Under the pieces are notes generated by a model. It did no database searches. It saw nothing but the letters and a program-made list of their open reading frames with translations, and was not told the DNA's origin. DNA of 38,727 nucleotides from Thermococcus sp. (GTDB taxonomy: Archaea; Methanobacteriota_B; Thermococci; Thermococcales; Thermococcaceae), in the NCBI GenBank assembly GCA_027075325.1, contig JALTBN010000014.1:1-38727 (forward strand), in the 5' to 3' direction. Of this stretch, positions 7,122-13,331 are shown in pieces. Made by a program: the position numbers and the translations under genes. Within the stretch, counting starts at the first letter, position 1, and the number at the start of each line of letters is the position of its first letter.

Positions 7122-8046
7122 ATTCCACTAGTACAGTCTGTACACCGTCTTCTGGCTGTATCTCACTCACTAGTGGTGGTACAAACGGGAATGCTGATAC
7201 ACTGTACTCAATAGAGTGTGTGCCTCTTGATATATCCAGTACCTTTTCTCCGATTGCCCTAGTGTAGTCACTTGGATCCCTGAACCTTATGTGCAGTTCC
7301 TGTCTATCATTACTGCTGAACACTTGTCTGACTCTAACTGCTGCCCTCGGGAATTTAGGCTTCTGCACAAAGAAGTTCGGTGCATTGTGACCTCTGAGAT
7401 CCATGTAGAATCCTATCCTCTGTCTTATCGGCGTCTCCTTCAATCTGAGCCACTTTAGCAGCGATGCAACCCACTGTATCACACCAGCAGAAGTGCAAGA
7501 ACCCCAAGACAGCAGATCTTTGAAGATTCCAGGTCTCTTTCCTCTAAACGGCACATGGTAGTTCCCTAGTGGAGTAATTACAGTACCATAGCCCTTCTCT
7601 CTTATCTTAAGACCTGGTTCACTCTGGAATCTTATGTCTCCTACTATCAGCCCCGGGTATCTTGGGTCAGTAGAGTTGCCAGTCAAGTACCCTGGAGATC
7701 CAGAGTTATATTCCATAATCCTTGCACTCATGACTACATTCTGCGCCATCGCTTCATGCATCCACTGAGTCATTTCCTTTCCATCTACTGGTGCAGCTTT
7801 CTCCACAAACGGCAGCACGTCATTCGGGTCTATAGCTACAGGAGCATCTGGCAATACTGGTGAGCTCATGAGACCTCTGAGACTAAACTCACTATCAAGC
7901 ATAGTTATCTTCTCTTCGCCTATAACAATGTCTCTAACTCTCTTTAGTCCTCTGTACCACGCTGGGTAACTCACAACAGTGGGCATCATGTGAACCTTGG
8001 TACCATCTCTATCCAGTGACACCAGAGTTGGAATGTTGAACACCAT
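7108..8046 (-). CDS. Hypothetical late protein (312 aa)
   Basis: I start at ATG 8046, which overlaps the upstream stop (TGATG) and has AGGAGGGG 6 nt before it; GTG 8049 also fits the frame. Mixed alpha/beta: residues about 95-115 are helical (MTQWMHEAMAQNVVMSARIM), the C-terminal third is beta-rich (IEYSVSAFPFVPPL, TVLVEYDV). No domain is recognised. Arg/Pro-rich stretches (HVPFRGKRPGIFK) are unusual among neighbours. Role inferred as structural from the operon only. Confidence 0.7.
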   Translation of the reverse strand: MVFNIPTLVSLDRDGTKVHMMPTVVSYPAWYRGLKRVRDIVIGEEKITMLDSEFSLRGLMSSPVLPDAPVAIDPNDVLPFVEKAAPVDGKEMTQWMHEAMAQNVVMSARIMEYNSGSPGYLTGNSTDPRYPGLIVGDIRFQSEPGLKIREKGYGTVITPLGNYHVPFRGKRPGIFKDLLSWGSCTSAGVIQWVASLLKWLRLKETPIRQRIGFYMDLRGHNAPNFFVQKPKFPRAAVRVRQVFSSNDRQELHIRFRDPSDYTRAIGEKVLDISRGTHSIEYSVSAFPFVPPLVSEIQPEDGVQTVLVEYDVS

Positions 8047-8183
8047 CACAGACCCCTCCTCTTAATATCTACTTCAACAACTTCCTCCTTCACTTCCACT
8101 GGCTGAAGTGGAAGTCTCTTCTCTTTGTTCCTGAGCCTCTTAATGGTGTTTATAACACCACATTCTCTCAATTCCTCAATCAT
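8046..8183 (-). CDS. Small charged protein (45 aa)
   Basis: Minus-strand frame from ATG 8183, immediately after the TGA of the 416-residue gene's position on the other side (its stop is 8184-8186), to TGA 8046-8048. It reads MIEELRECGVINTIKRLRNK, a basic middle, then alternating VEVKEEVVEVDI and KRRGL. Its stop overlaps the next start (TGATG), so it sits tightly inside the operon. No family is recognised. Confidence 0.6.
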   Translation of the reverse strand: MIEELRECGVINTIKRLRNKEKRLPLQPVEVKEEVVEVDIKRRGL

Positions 8184-9434
8184 TCACACCACCTCCAAAT
8201 TGTCTGCACTAAATGAAGCGTTCCACTTGTATCGTATGGTGCTTGTTTTATCTGGCTTAACTACACCATTGTACTCCCTAGCAAGGCTAAGCCTCTCTTT
8301 GACTACAATTTTCACTGGTGAACCTATTCTAGCACGGAATGAAAGCTGCTCGTTACCCTTGAGTATCTTAGCGTACCTGTGCCCATTTACTTCTGCTACC
8401 ACTTCCACTGCTCTTATCGCTGGAAGTCTCATTGGCTTGATAAACACTGTACAGTACTCCGGTGCTGGTCTTCTTGGAGTAGGTGGTCTAGTTGGTGTGT
8501 ATCCCGGTGGCTGTTCTGGCGGTGGCTGATAGTGCGGTGGCTGTTCTGGTGGTGTAGGCGCAGGTGACGGTACTGGTGCTGGAGCAGGCGAAGGTGCTGG
8601 GCGTGGAGCTTGTTTCTTTGGTGGTACTGGCACAGGTTTACCTCTGACTGTAGCATATCTGCTTACCCAAAGTTCAGAACCAACTGCTGCCGTTGGGAGC
8701 ACGAGCAGTGGTCTTATATCCTGTGGTAGTGTCACAGTTTTCTCTGGATATACCTGTATGAACTTCACTTCACTTGGGTTCCAGATATTGTTCTCACATT
8801 CTAACTGTCCATTTAGATCATTTGTACCTGCACTGAATGTTATCTCTGCGCCGGACAGCTTTGATAGATCAAAGTATCTATCTACGCAGTTCTCCTGGAA
8901 CTCGAAGATTATTTTGTCATCTGTTACTGTGACTTCGGTGCACGGCGCCGAATTTGGAATCTTGGTGAGATACTCGGATAGGTCTATCTGACCCGATGAC
9001 TCTATTATTGCTTCAGTAGTTTTTATTTCTTCGCCAACTGGTGCTATTTCTATGGTTCCTATGTCTATCTCTTCGTACTCACAGAACTTGCTACCATCGT
9101 AGTAGTAGCTGATGTAGGATATATTCCTTCTGGGTGACTTGAGCACATCGTCTTCAAACTCTGAAAGCGGTATATCTATGGAATCTTCCCAGTAATCACC
9201 ACTACCGAGTTCAGTCTCTTTGCTTCCAATGACTGCTCCAGTTTCTGCATCTACCACCGCTACCATTACTTTGCCATCTGCTCCTTTGTTCACCACTCTG
9301 AACTTTGCTATTATCGTAGCGTTCTTTGGAACAAACAATATATCTTCTATGTTAGCTACTCTGATACCACTGTACTCTAAGTAGCAGCGGTCTACCCCAC
9401 AGTCAAATTCTGGTGCTGGGTAAGCTTCTGCCAT
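8184..9434 (-). CDS. Multidomain late protein with long proline-rich linker
   Basis: 416 residues. The N-terminal beta domain (about 20-135) resembles an Ig-like or CARDB-like fold (AKFRVVNKGADGKVMVAVVD). A second region (about 140-270) is acidic and Cys-containing. A linker of about 55 residues rich in Pro, Ala and Gln (about 270-328) is followed by a C-terminal beta domain (LSFRARIGSPVKIVV). The linker DNA contains a 15-bp direct repeat (8505-8519 and 8535-8549, 30 bp apart). Start ATG 9434 overlaps the upstream stop, with AGGAGGGG before it. The shape suggests a spike or fibre that holds two folded ends apart. Confidence 0.75.
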   Translation of the reverse strand: MAEAYPAPEFDCGVDRCYLEYSGIRVANIEDILFVPKNATIIAKFRVVNKGADGKVMVAVVDAETGAVIGSKETELGSGDYWEDSIDIPLSEFEDDVLKSPRRNISYISYYYDGSKFCEYEEIDIGTIEIAPVGEEIKTTEAIIESSGQIDLSEYLTKIPNSAPCTEVTVTDDKIIFEFQENCVDRYFDLSKLSGAEITFSAGTNDLNGQLECENNIWNPSEVKFIQVYPEKTVTLPQDIRPLLVLPTAAVGSELWVSRYATVRGKPVPVPPKKQAPRPAPSPAPAPVPSPAPTPPEQPPHYQPPPEQPPGYTPTRPPTPRRPAPEYCTVFIKPMRLPAIRAVEVVAEVNGHRYAKILKGNEQLSFRARIGSPVKIVVKERLSLAREYNGVVKPDKTSTIRYKWNASFSADNLEVV

Positions 9435-9703
9435 CAGAGACCCCTCCTCCTGGGTCTGGATGCAGAACCACCGCTTCCAGATTTGGATATAACATGCTTG
9501 AACATTCTCTTTGTACTCTCTTTCACCTTGCCCTGGTCGAATATCTGATAGAACACGGCGGGCTTGAGGAAAGCTTTAGCCCAATCTTCTACCCATTTGT
9601 TTACCTCTTCCTGATTGATGTCTTCCGGTGGTACTCCGAGTGCTTCTGCGATACCTTCTTTGTACTCTTCTGCTAGCTGCATCATCTTGCGTGTCATCAC
9701 CAC
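9434..9703 (-). CDS. Hypothetical helical protein (89 aa)
   Basis: I prefer GTG 9703 as start because GGAGGTG lies exactly 6 nt before it; the frame is open to GTG 9712. Helical throughout (TRKMMQLAEEYKEGIAEAL, KWVEDWAKAFLK), with a basic Gly/Ser-rich C-terminal tail ending SRPRRRGL. No family is recognised. Stop and next start overlap by one base (TGATG). The basic tail could touch DNA or an acidic partner. Confidence 0.65.
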   Translation of the reverse strand: MVMTRKMMQLAEEYKEGIAEALGVPPEDINQEEVNKWVEDWAKAFLKPAVFYQIFDQGKVKESTKRMFKHVISKSGSGGSASRPRRRGL

Positions 9704-9716
9704 ATTTATCACCTCC

Positions 9717-10016
9717 TCATTCTCCAGGCAATAACACCTGTAAGTTCGAAACTAACCTCCTTACCTCATTTAACGAGTCTATAGTGCTCTTTAGCTTATC
9801 ATCCATTACTACCTGATTGTCTGAGAGTGTTTTCAGCCCGTTGTATACCTTGTCTAACTCTTTCAGTGCATTGTCCACCTTTGCACTTATATCAGTCACT
9901 GTTGATGCTATGCTGTTCAGTAGCTCTATCTCTCTACCATTGAGATCCTTAACAGCAGACAGTATTTCTTGACACTTCTCATATATCTCGCGGTTCGTCA
10001 CTACAATATCGCCCAT
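9717..10016 (-). CDS. Coiled-coil protein (99 aa)
   Basis: Almost entirely a heptad-patterned helix from about residue 10 to 93 (EILSAVKDLNGREIELLNS, KVDNALKELDKVYNGLKTL, DSLNEVRRLVSNLQVLL), which predicts a long dimeric or trimeric coiled coil. No membrane segment. GAGGTG is 6-7 nt before ATG 10016. In a late operon such a protein could be a fibre shaft, scaffold or tape-like connector; none of these is shown by sequence. Confidence 0.7.
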   Translation of the reverse strand: MGDIVVTNREIYEKCQEILSAVKDLNGREIELLNSIASTVTDISAKVDNALKELDKVYNGLKTLSDNQVVMDDKLKSTIDSLNEVRRLVSNLQVLLPGE

Positions 10017-10022
10017 TATACA

Positions 10023-10316
10023 TCACCTCAGCGGAAGAGGGAAGCACTTAGCGTGTCTGAGTGCTAATCTAACTATCCTCTTCGCAGTTATGGAATTACC
10101 CTTATCACTCACCAGTGAGAAAAAGCAGTCTACCATCTTGTTCTCTTGTTCATTGTAGCTTATGAAGTTCACTTTGTACCCTCTCTGCTCTGCGTATCCA
10201 TCCAGTGCTACCTTGAACATCGGGAAAGCAGTCTGTGGAAGCAGCACATTGAATTTGTAGTGTGTGCCATCTGAAGCGTGCTCTATTCCATACATGTAGT
10301 ATCTAGCCACTCTCAT
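10023..10316 (-). CDS. Hypothetical alpha/beta protein (97 aa)
   Basis: Starts with ATG 10316, preceded by AGGTAGGTAGAG. Alternating strands and helices (HYKFNVLLPQTAFPMF, FKVALDGYAEQRGYKVNFIS), then a basic helical end (TAKRIVRLALRHAKCF). The compact layout suggests a small ferredoxin-like or nucleic-acid-binding fold, but no family is identified. It is part of the late operon between the coiled-coil gene and small basic proteins. Confidence 0.65.
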   Translation of the reverse strand: MRVARYYMYGIEHASDGTHYKFNVLLPQTAFPMFKVALDGYAEQRGYKVNFISYNEQENKMVDCFFSLVSDKGNSITAKRIVRLALRHAKCFPLPLR

Positions 10317-10325
10317 TGTCTCTAC

Positions 10326-10445
10326 CTACCTCAGACTCATCACTTCTTTTGGTAGCGGGTAACTGTCGTCTAGCCTAACCACTCTTCCTCTGCGTATCTG
10401 TCTTATCCTCTTCCTCCTCTCAAAGAAAGCGTCCATGAGCCTCAT
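10326..10445 (-). CDS. Very small arginine-rich protein (39 aa)
   Basis: Minus-strand frame from ATG 10445 (GGTGGTGGCG just upstream) to TAG 10326-10328. MRLMDAFFERRKRIRQIRRG continues to RVVRLDDSYPLPKEVMSLR. Eleven of 39 residues are Arg or Lys, clustered at positions 10-24. It overlaps the end of the upstream gene by 26 nt in another frame, and a second ATG at 10436 is possible. Nucleic-acid binding is plausible; unproven. Confidence 0.5.
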   Translation of the reverse strand: MRLMDAFFERRKRIRQIRRGRVVRLDDSYPLPKEVMSLR

Positions 10446-10608
10446 CGCCACCACCTTTCTCCAACTCGCTCTTCAAGGCATTCAGTGCCATTACCACGTT
10501 CTTCGCAGCCATGTGCATGTCACGGTTGGATGACAAGTTCATCAGTCTTGTATACTCCTCTATGTTCTTCCTAACTTTCATTAACCAAAGTCTTTTACGT
10601 ATTATCAC
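10420..10608 (-). CDS. Small helical protein (62 aa)
   Basis: Start GTG 10608, 5 nt after GGAGGTG, placed right after the protease stop; the longer frame to 10653 would run back into the protease gene. Helical and basic at first (IIRKRLWLMKVRKNIEEYTR), then amphipathic (MHMAAKNVVMALNALKSELE), then a Gly-rich tail. No family is recognised. Confidence 0.6.
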   Translation of the reverse strand: MIIRKRLWLMKVRKNIEEYTRLMNLSSNRDMHMAAKNVVMALNALKSELEKGGGDEAHGRFL

Positions 10609-10619
10609 ACTAACACCTC

Positions 10620-11921
10620 CTACACAGTTACTCCATATTCTGTGCTCATCCACTCCTCATACATACCCCATGTGAGTGGTCCCCACCCGTCTTCATTCGT
10701 CTTCGCATGCCCAAGTTCACTAAGCATCTTCTTTATCTCGCTGGTTGTTAGTACTCTCCCAATTAGATCTAAGTGTGCCTGTTTCATGCACGCTACCAAC
10801 CCAGTGATGTGAGGAGTAGCCATGGAAGTACCTGATATTGGTGAGAAGTTGTTATCCATGTTGTCACCTGCTCTGTCCAAGATACCGCAGATTGGTGCGT
10901 GTACCCGGAACCCTGGAGCCACTGTATCTGGTTTTATTCTGCCATCTGGAGTTGGCCCTCTGGAGCTGAAGTCACAGAGCTTACCATTCAGCTCGTTGTA
11001 CGCTCCAACAGTCAGGGAATCTTCAATCCACCCTGGAGATCCAACAGTCATCTTTCGTGGACCTGAATTACCAGCAGCTACACAGAAAACTACTCCTCTC
11101 TCAGTGAGATCATGTATAACCCTATAATATGGGTCGTCTTCCTGTTTGCTCACATCAACTTTGCCACCAAGGCTCATTGATATTACATCTGCTCTGTACC
11201 GCGTTATACCAAGCTCTATCGCCTTTAGAATTGCGTCGTCGCTTCCAGTGCCGATGAGGTAACCCAAACACTTTATGCCAGTAACATTTGCCATTGGAGC
11301 CATTCCTTCAGTTGGTATTTCTCTGCCTACGAACCTTGATAGCCTGGTATCTATGGAATACCTACCACCGACACAAGCTGAGCACCACTCCCCATGGCCG
11401 TTGTCGTCGTGGTGCTGTATGATCACTGTATCAAAGGTCATGTCTCTGGTTGCTGGGTTCCTTCTTGATAATCCTGTGTCGGTGACTACCACGTTTACAT
11501 CGTTGCCACAGTAGCCCTTCTCATTCGCTTTATCTGCACCAACTAACTTTCTGGTGTAGTAGGTGGTTGTGAATGGAGCTACGTGCTTGAATAATCCCTT
11601 AGACCACTGGAATATTGCATCTTCTGGAACTGTTGGATACTGGAAAGCGAACTTCATGTTGTTCAGGTACACTTTCTCTACTTCCTTGGCGTAGTTTAAG
11701 TCTTCTACCATGTCTCTTGGTAGAAGTGCAGCGATGTAGTTAAAGGTCTTTATCTCCCTTATCAGTGGATATACGTGTGCAGTCTTCTGCCACCTCACTG
11801 GCGGTAGACACTGTCTGAGAAACGCGAAGACCTCGGAGAACTTCTCTGGTACTGTTTGTATAATCACTGGTATTATCTGCAGGGTGTATAACACTCGTTC
11901 GACTGCTTCTGTAATTTTCAT
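10620..11921 (-). CDS. Subtilisin-like serine protease with I9-like propeptide
   Basis: Peptidase family S8. The catalytic triad is complete: Asp in VVVTDTGLS (about residue 148), His in DNGHGEW (about 176), Ser in SGTSMATPH (about 366), with the oxyanion Asn in AAGNSGP (about 285). Residues about 15-95 resemble an I9 propeptide. There is no signal peptide, so the enzyme is probably made in the cytoplasm and packaged, or acts inside the cell. Start ATG 11921 (TTG precedes it in frame) has no clear ribosome binding site. In a late arm a virion maturation or entry protease is the simplest idea; host-protein cleavage is an alternative. Confidence 0.92.
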   Translation of the reverse strand: MKITEAVERVLYTLQIIPVIIQTVPEKFSEVFAFLRQCLPPVRWQKTAHVYPLIREIKTFNYIAALLPRDMVEDLNYAKEVEKVYLNNMKFAFQYPTVPEDAIFQWSKGLFKHVAPFTTTYYTRKLVGADKANEKGYCGNDVNVVVTDTGLSRRNPATRDMTFDTVIIQHHDDNGHGEWCSACVGGRYSIDTRLSRFVGREIPTEGMAPMANVTGIKCLGYLIGTGSDDAILKAIELGITRYRADVISMSLGGKVDVSKQEDDPYYRVIHDLTERGVVFCVAAGNSGPRKMTVGSPGWIEDSLTVGAYNELNGKLCDFSSRGPTPDGRIKPDTVAPGFRVHAPICGILDRAGDNMDNNFSPISGTSMATPHITGLVACMKQAHLDLIGRVLTTSEIKKMLSELGHAKTNEDGWGPLTWGMYEEWMSTEYGVTV

Positions 11922-11935
11922 CAAGAATATTACGA

Positions 11936-11953
11936 AAAAATAGGTTAAAAAAG
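11936..11953 (-). terminator. T-run terminator after the abundant helical protein
   Basis: On the minus strand two T6 runs separated by AACCTA follow the stop of the 11967-12302 gene by about 15 nt. This oligo-T pattern is the usual archaeal terminator. It separates that gene from the protease and would leave it as a highly expressed single-gene unit. Confidence 0.55.
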
Positions 11954-11966
11954 ATTGCTATTTAGG

Positions 11967-12302
11967 TTACGCCAGACCAGCCTGTGCGAGCAGCTCAGCG
12001 GGTGCAGGCGTGCTGAAAGCCTTCTTGTAGTTCGGCTTCCAGTTCTTCTTGAAACCGTTAACCGTCTTGTTGTACCACTTGTCGGTGTACTGGTCAGCTT
12101 TCTTTGCAAAGATAGCCCACTTCACAGCAGGGATGCTTCTCCTGACAACATTGGGGTCTTCACCGCTCGCATCTGCAACTCCATTCACGTAATCATCGAA
12201 AGCCTTAGGGTCCTGGACGTCTGCAGCCCACTTAGTCTTTGCAGCTGCAATCGACGTAAGGGCTTTGTCTATAGCAAGATCAAGCGTGTCTGCCACACTC
12301 AT
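11967..12302 (-). CDS. Abundant small helical protein, candidate major virion protein
   Basis: About 110 residues, soluble, Ala/Lys-rich and helical (ADTLDLAIDKALTSIAAAK, PAVKWAIFAKKADQY), ending PAPAELLAQAGLA. Several features suggest very high expression: a strong promoter of its own (12341-12358), a GGGAGGTG ribosome binding site, an oligo-T terminator after it, and a more GC-rich, less varied codon choice than neighbours. GTG 12296 lies exactly 6 nt after GGAGGTG and may be the true start instead of ATG 12302. High expression and small helical design fit a helical coat or DNA-packaging protein. No family is recognised; it is not a two-helix hydrophobic spindle-virus coat protein. Confidence 0.75.
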   Translation of the reverse strand: MSVADTLDLAIDKALTSIAAAKTKWAADVQDPKAFDDYVNGVADASGEDPNVVRRSIPAVKWAIFAKKADQYTDKWYNKTVNGFKKNWKPNYKKAFSTPAPAELLAQAGLA

Positions 12303-12340
12303 CACCTCCCTTCTATCACCTGTAGTAGTGTCGCTTTGTA

Positions 12341-12358
12341 GAAATATAAATTTTTCAA
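12341..12358 (-). promoter_or_regulatory. Promoter of the abundant helical protein
   Basis: Minus-strand GAAAAATTTATATTTC combines a BRE-like GAAAAA with a TATA box. About 25 nt downstream lies the predicted start site near 12321, leaving a short leader with GGGAGGTG. It matches the promoter class seen at 18992, 33034 and 14661. Confidence 0.65.
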
Positions 12359-12378
12359 ATTTATCAACTTTAACAATG

Positions 12379-12882
12379 TCACTTCTGTGCTTCGATAAGT
12401 AGCGGTTGTTTCCTACTTATTATGTTAACACTGCTGAAATACTGTTTTACCAAGTCTACTAACTCTTCTGAAGTGAACACTTTCTGGAATGTTCCACGAA
12501 TAGTCAATACACCATCGTAGTATGGTCTGCCAACAACTATCTCAGAAGTATCCCTAACCGCGATATACGCATGTCCATCGTCCTTCATAACTTTCTTTAT
12601 CTCCTCCAAGATATAGTGTCTTTCTTTCGGCAGCACAACATTGAGAACATAGAAGCACAGCACATTGTCATAGGTGTTTGGTGTCAGTATCTCAGGATTA
12701 TTCCACTGCTCCCAGTAAGGGTCGTACCCATAGGCATCGTATCCGAGTGATCTCAAGTAATTCACGTCAAATCCTCTGCCGCACCCATAATCTAGAATCT
12801 TCCCGTACAGTTTCCCTAGCACCATTCTTAGTGGTAAGCTTGGTCTTCTCCTTGCTATTGCAGTCAGCCTGTATCTTATCAT
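12379..12882 (-). CDS. SAM-dependent methyltransferase, class I
   Basis: 167 residues. Motif I is ILDYGCGRGFDVNYL (about residues 29-43), the acidic ribose-binding loop is AYGYDPY, and later strands are DNVLCFYVLNVV and HAYIAVRD. The fold is short and lacks an extra target domain, as in small-molecule or protein methyltransferases. The substrate cannot be read. I start at ATG 12882 because GGTGGTG precedes it; GTG codons at 12891 and 12888 are in frame. It is the first gene of the minus arm next to the putative origin, so it may be expressed early. Confidence 0.85.
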   Translation of the reverse strand: MIRYRLTAIARRRPSLPLRMVLGKLYGKILDYGCGRGFDVNYLRSLGYDAYGYDPYWEQWNNPEILTPNTYDNVLCFYVLNVVLPKERHYILEEIKKVMKDDGHAYIAVRDTSEIVVGRPYYDGVLTIRGTFQKVFTSEELVDLVKQYFSSVNIISRKQPLLIEAQK

Positions 12883-12916
12883 GCACACCACCTTTTCTGG
12901 GAGTACTTCGTCTTCC

Positions 12917-13021
12917 TAATTACTTAATCTTACTTTCTTAAGTACATTCTTACTTCATTCTTACTTAATCTTAACTTTAACTTCATTCTTGCAAGAATGT
13001 AATGCTTTACATTCTTAACTT
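12917..13021. repeat. Iteron array and overlapping palindromes, candidate replication origin
   Basis: An 11-bp unit CATTCTTACTT occurs head to tail at 12945-12955 and 12956-12966, followed by the variant AATCTTAACTT (12967-12977). A further variant CATTCTTAACTT is at 13010-13021 and AATCTTACTT at 12926-12935. A perfect 16-bp palindrome CATTCTTGCAAGAATG sits at 12984-12999. It overlaps a second inverted repeat AAGAATGTAA (12993-13002) / TTACATTCTT (13007-13016). The block is AT-rich and lies where the two transcription arms diverge. Iterons plus palindromes are typical of initiator-binding origins; an operator array is the alternative. Confidence 0.6.
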
Positions 13022-13091
13022 AAAGTAAATAAGGAATCATCAGTACGTGCAGAACTTAATGTAAATGCACATTTTACATGATAATGATGTA

Positions 13092-13109
13092 GAAAGAAAA
13101 GTTTAAATG
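13092..13109 (+). promoter_or_regulatory. BRE/TATA-like promoter before the GC-rich element
   Basis: GAAAGAAAAGTTTAAATG has the purine-rich BRE and TATA arrangement of other promoters in this genome. A start site 25 nt downstream of the TATA centre falls near 13130, at the base of the GC-rich hairpin at 13133. Confidence 0.45.
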
Positions 13110-13130
13110 TACTTATGCAAGACATTCAGG

Positions 13131-13278
13131 AAGCCGGTGACCCGCGAGCGCGAATGGCGGGCGTGCTGGCGATGGTGGAGCGTCCTTACGCGCGCTATAG
13201 GGGGAGAGTATTATATATAACTCGACACTATGCAGAAAGTCGTGACGTGACTGTTATGTGTAAAAACATTATTTTTAT
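13131..13278 (+). ncRNA. Candidate structured non-coding RNA (GC-rich island)
   Basis: A GC-rich block (about 13133-13225) stands out from AT-rich flanks. GCCGG (13133-13137) and CCCGC (13141-13145) can pair with CTGGC (13166-13170) and GCGGG (13157-13161), giving a two-part stem with a small internal loop. Further GCG/CGC pairings follow. A promoter-like motif would start transcription at its base, and an oligo-T stretch (13270-13276) follows. A 60-codon frame (13115-13297) covers it, but its codon use is unlike the genes around it and its ATG lies only about 10 nt from the TATA. An RNA is preferred; a small protein is not excluded. Confidence 0.4.
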
Positions 13279-13296
13279 CAGAAGTCCTGATGTTTA

Positions 13297-13310
13297 GAAA
13301 TTTTTATATA
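13297..13310 (+). promoter_or_regulatory. TATA box of the AAA+ gene, leaderless
   Basis: TTTTTATATA (13301-13310) is 22-31 nt before ATG 13332. It places transcription start at or next to that ATG and supports it over the upstream in-frame ATG at 13290, which would lie before the TATA box. Confidence 0.6.
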
Positions 13311-13331
13311 TTCATCAGTGTATCGATTTTC

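Noticed and set aside
11955..12341. 128-codon plus-strand frame over the abundant helical protein
   Set aside because: The minus-strand gene has promoter, ribosome binding site and terminator; the plus frame has none.
12926..13021. CRISPR array
   Set aside because: Repeats are only 11 bp, adjacent and without spacers; no Cas1/Cas2. The Cas4-like gene elsewhere fits a viral replication nuclease.
13115..13297. 60-codon plus-strand frame as a protein gene
   Set aside because: Codon use is unlike the neighbours, the ATG is too close to the TATA box for a leader or leaderless start, and no ribosome binding site precedes it. A structured RNA explains the GC-rich block better.
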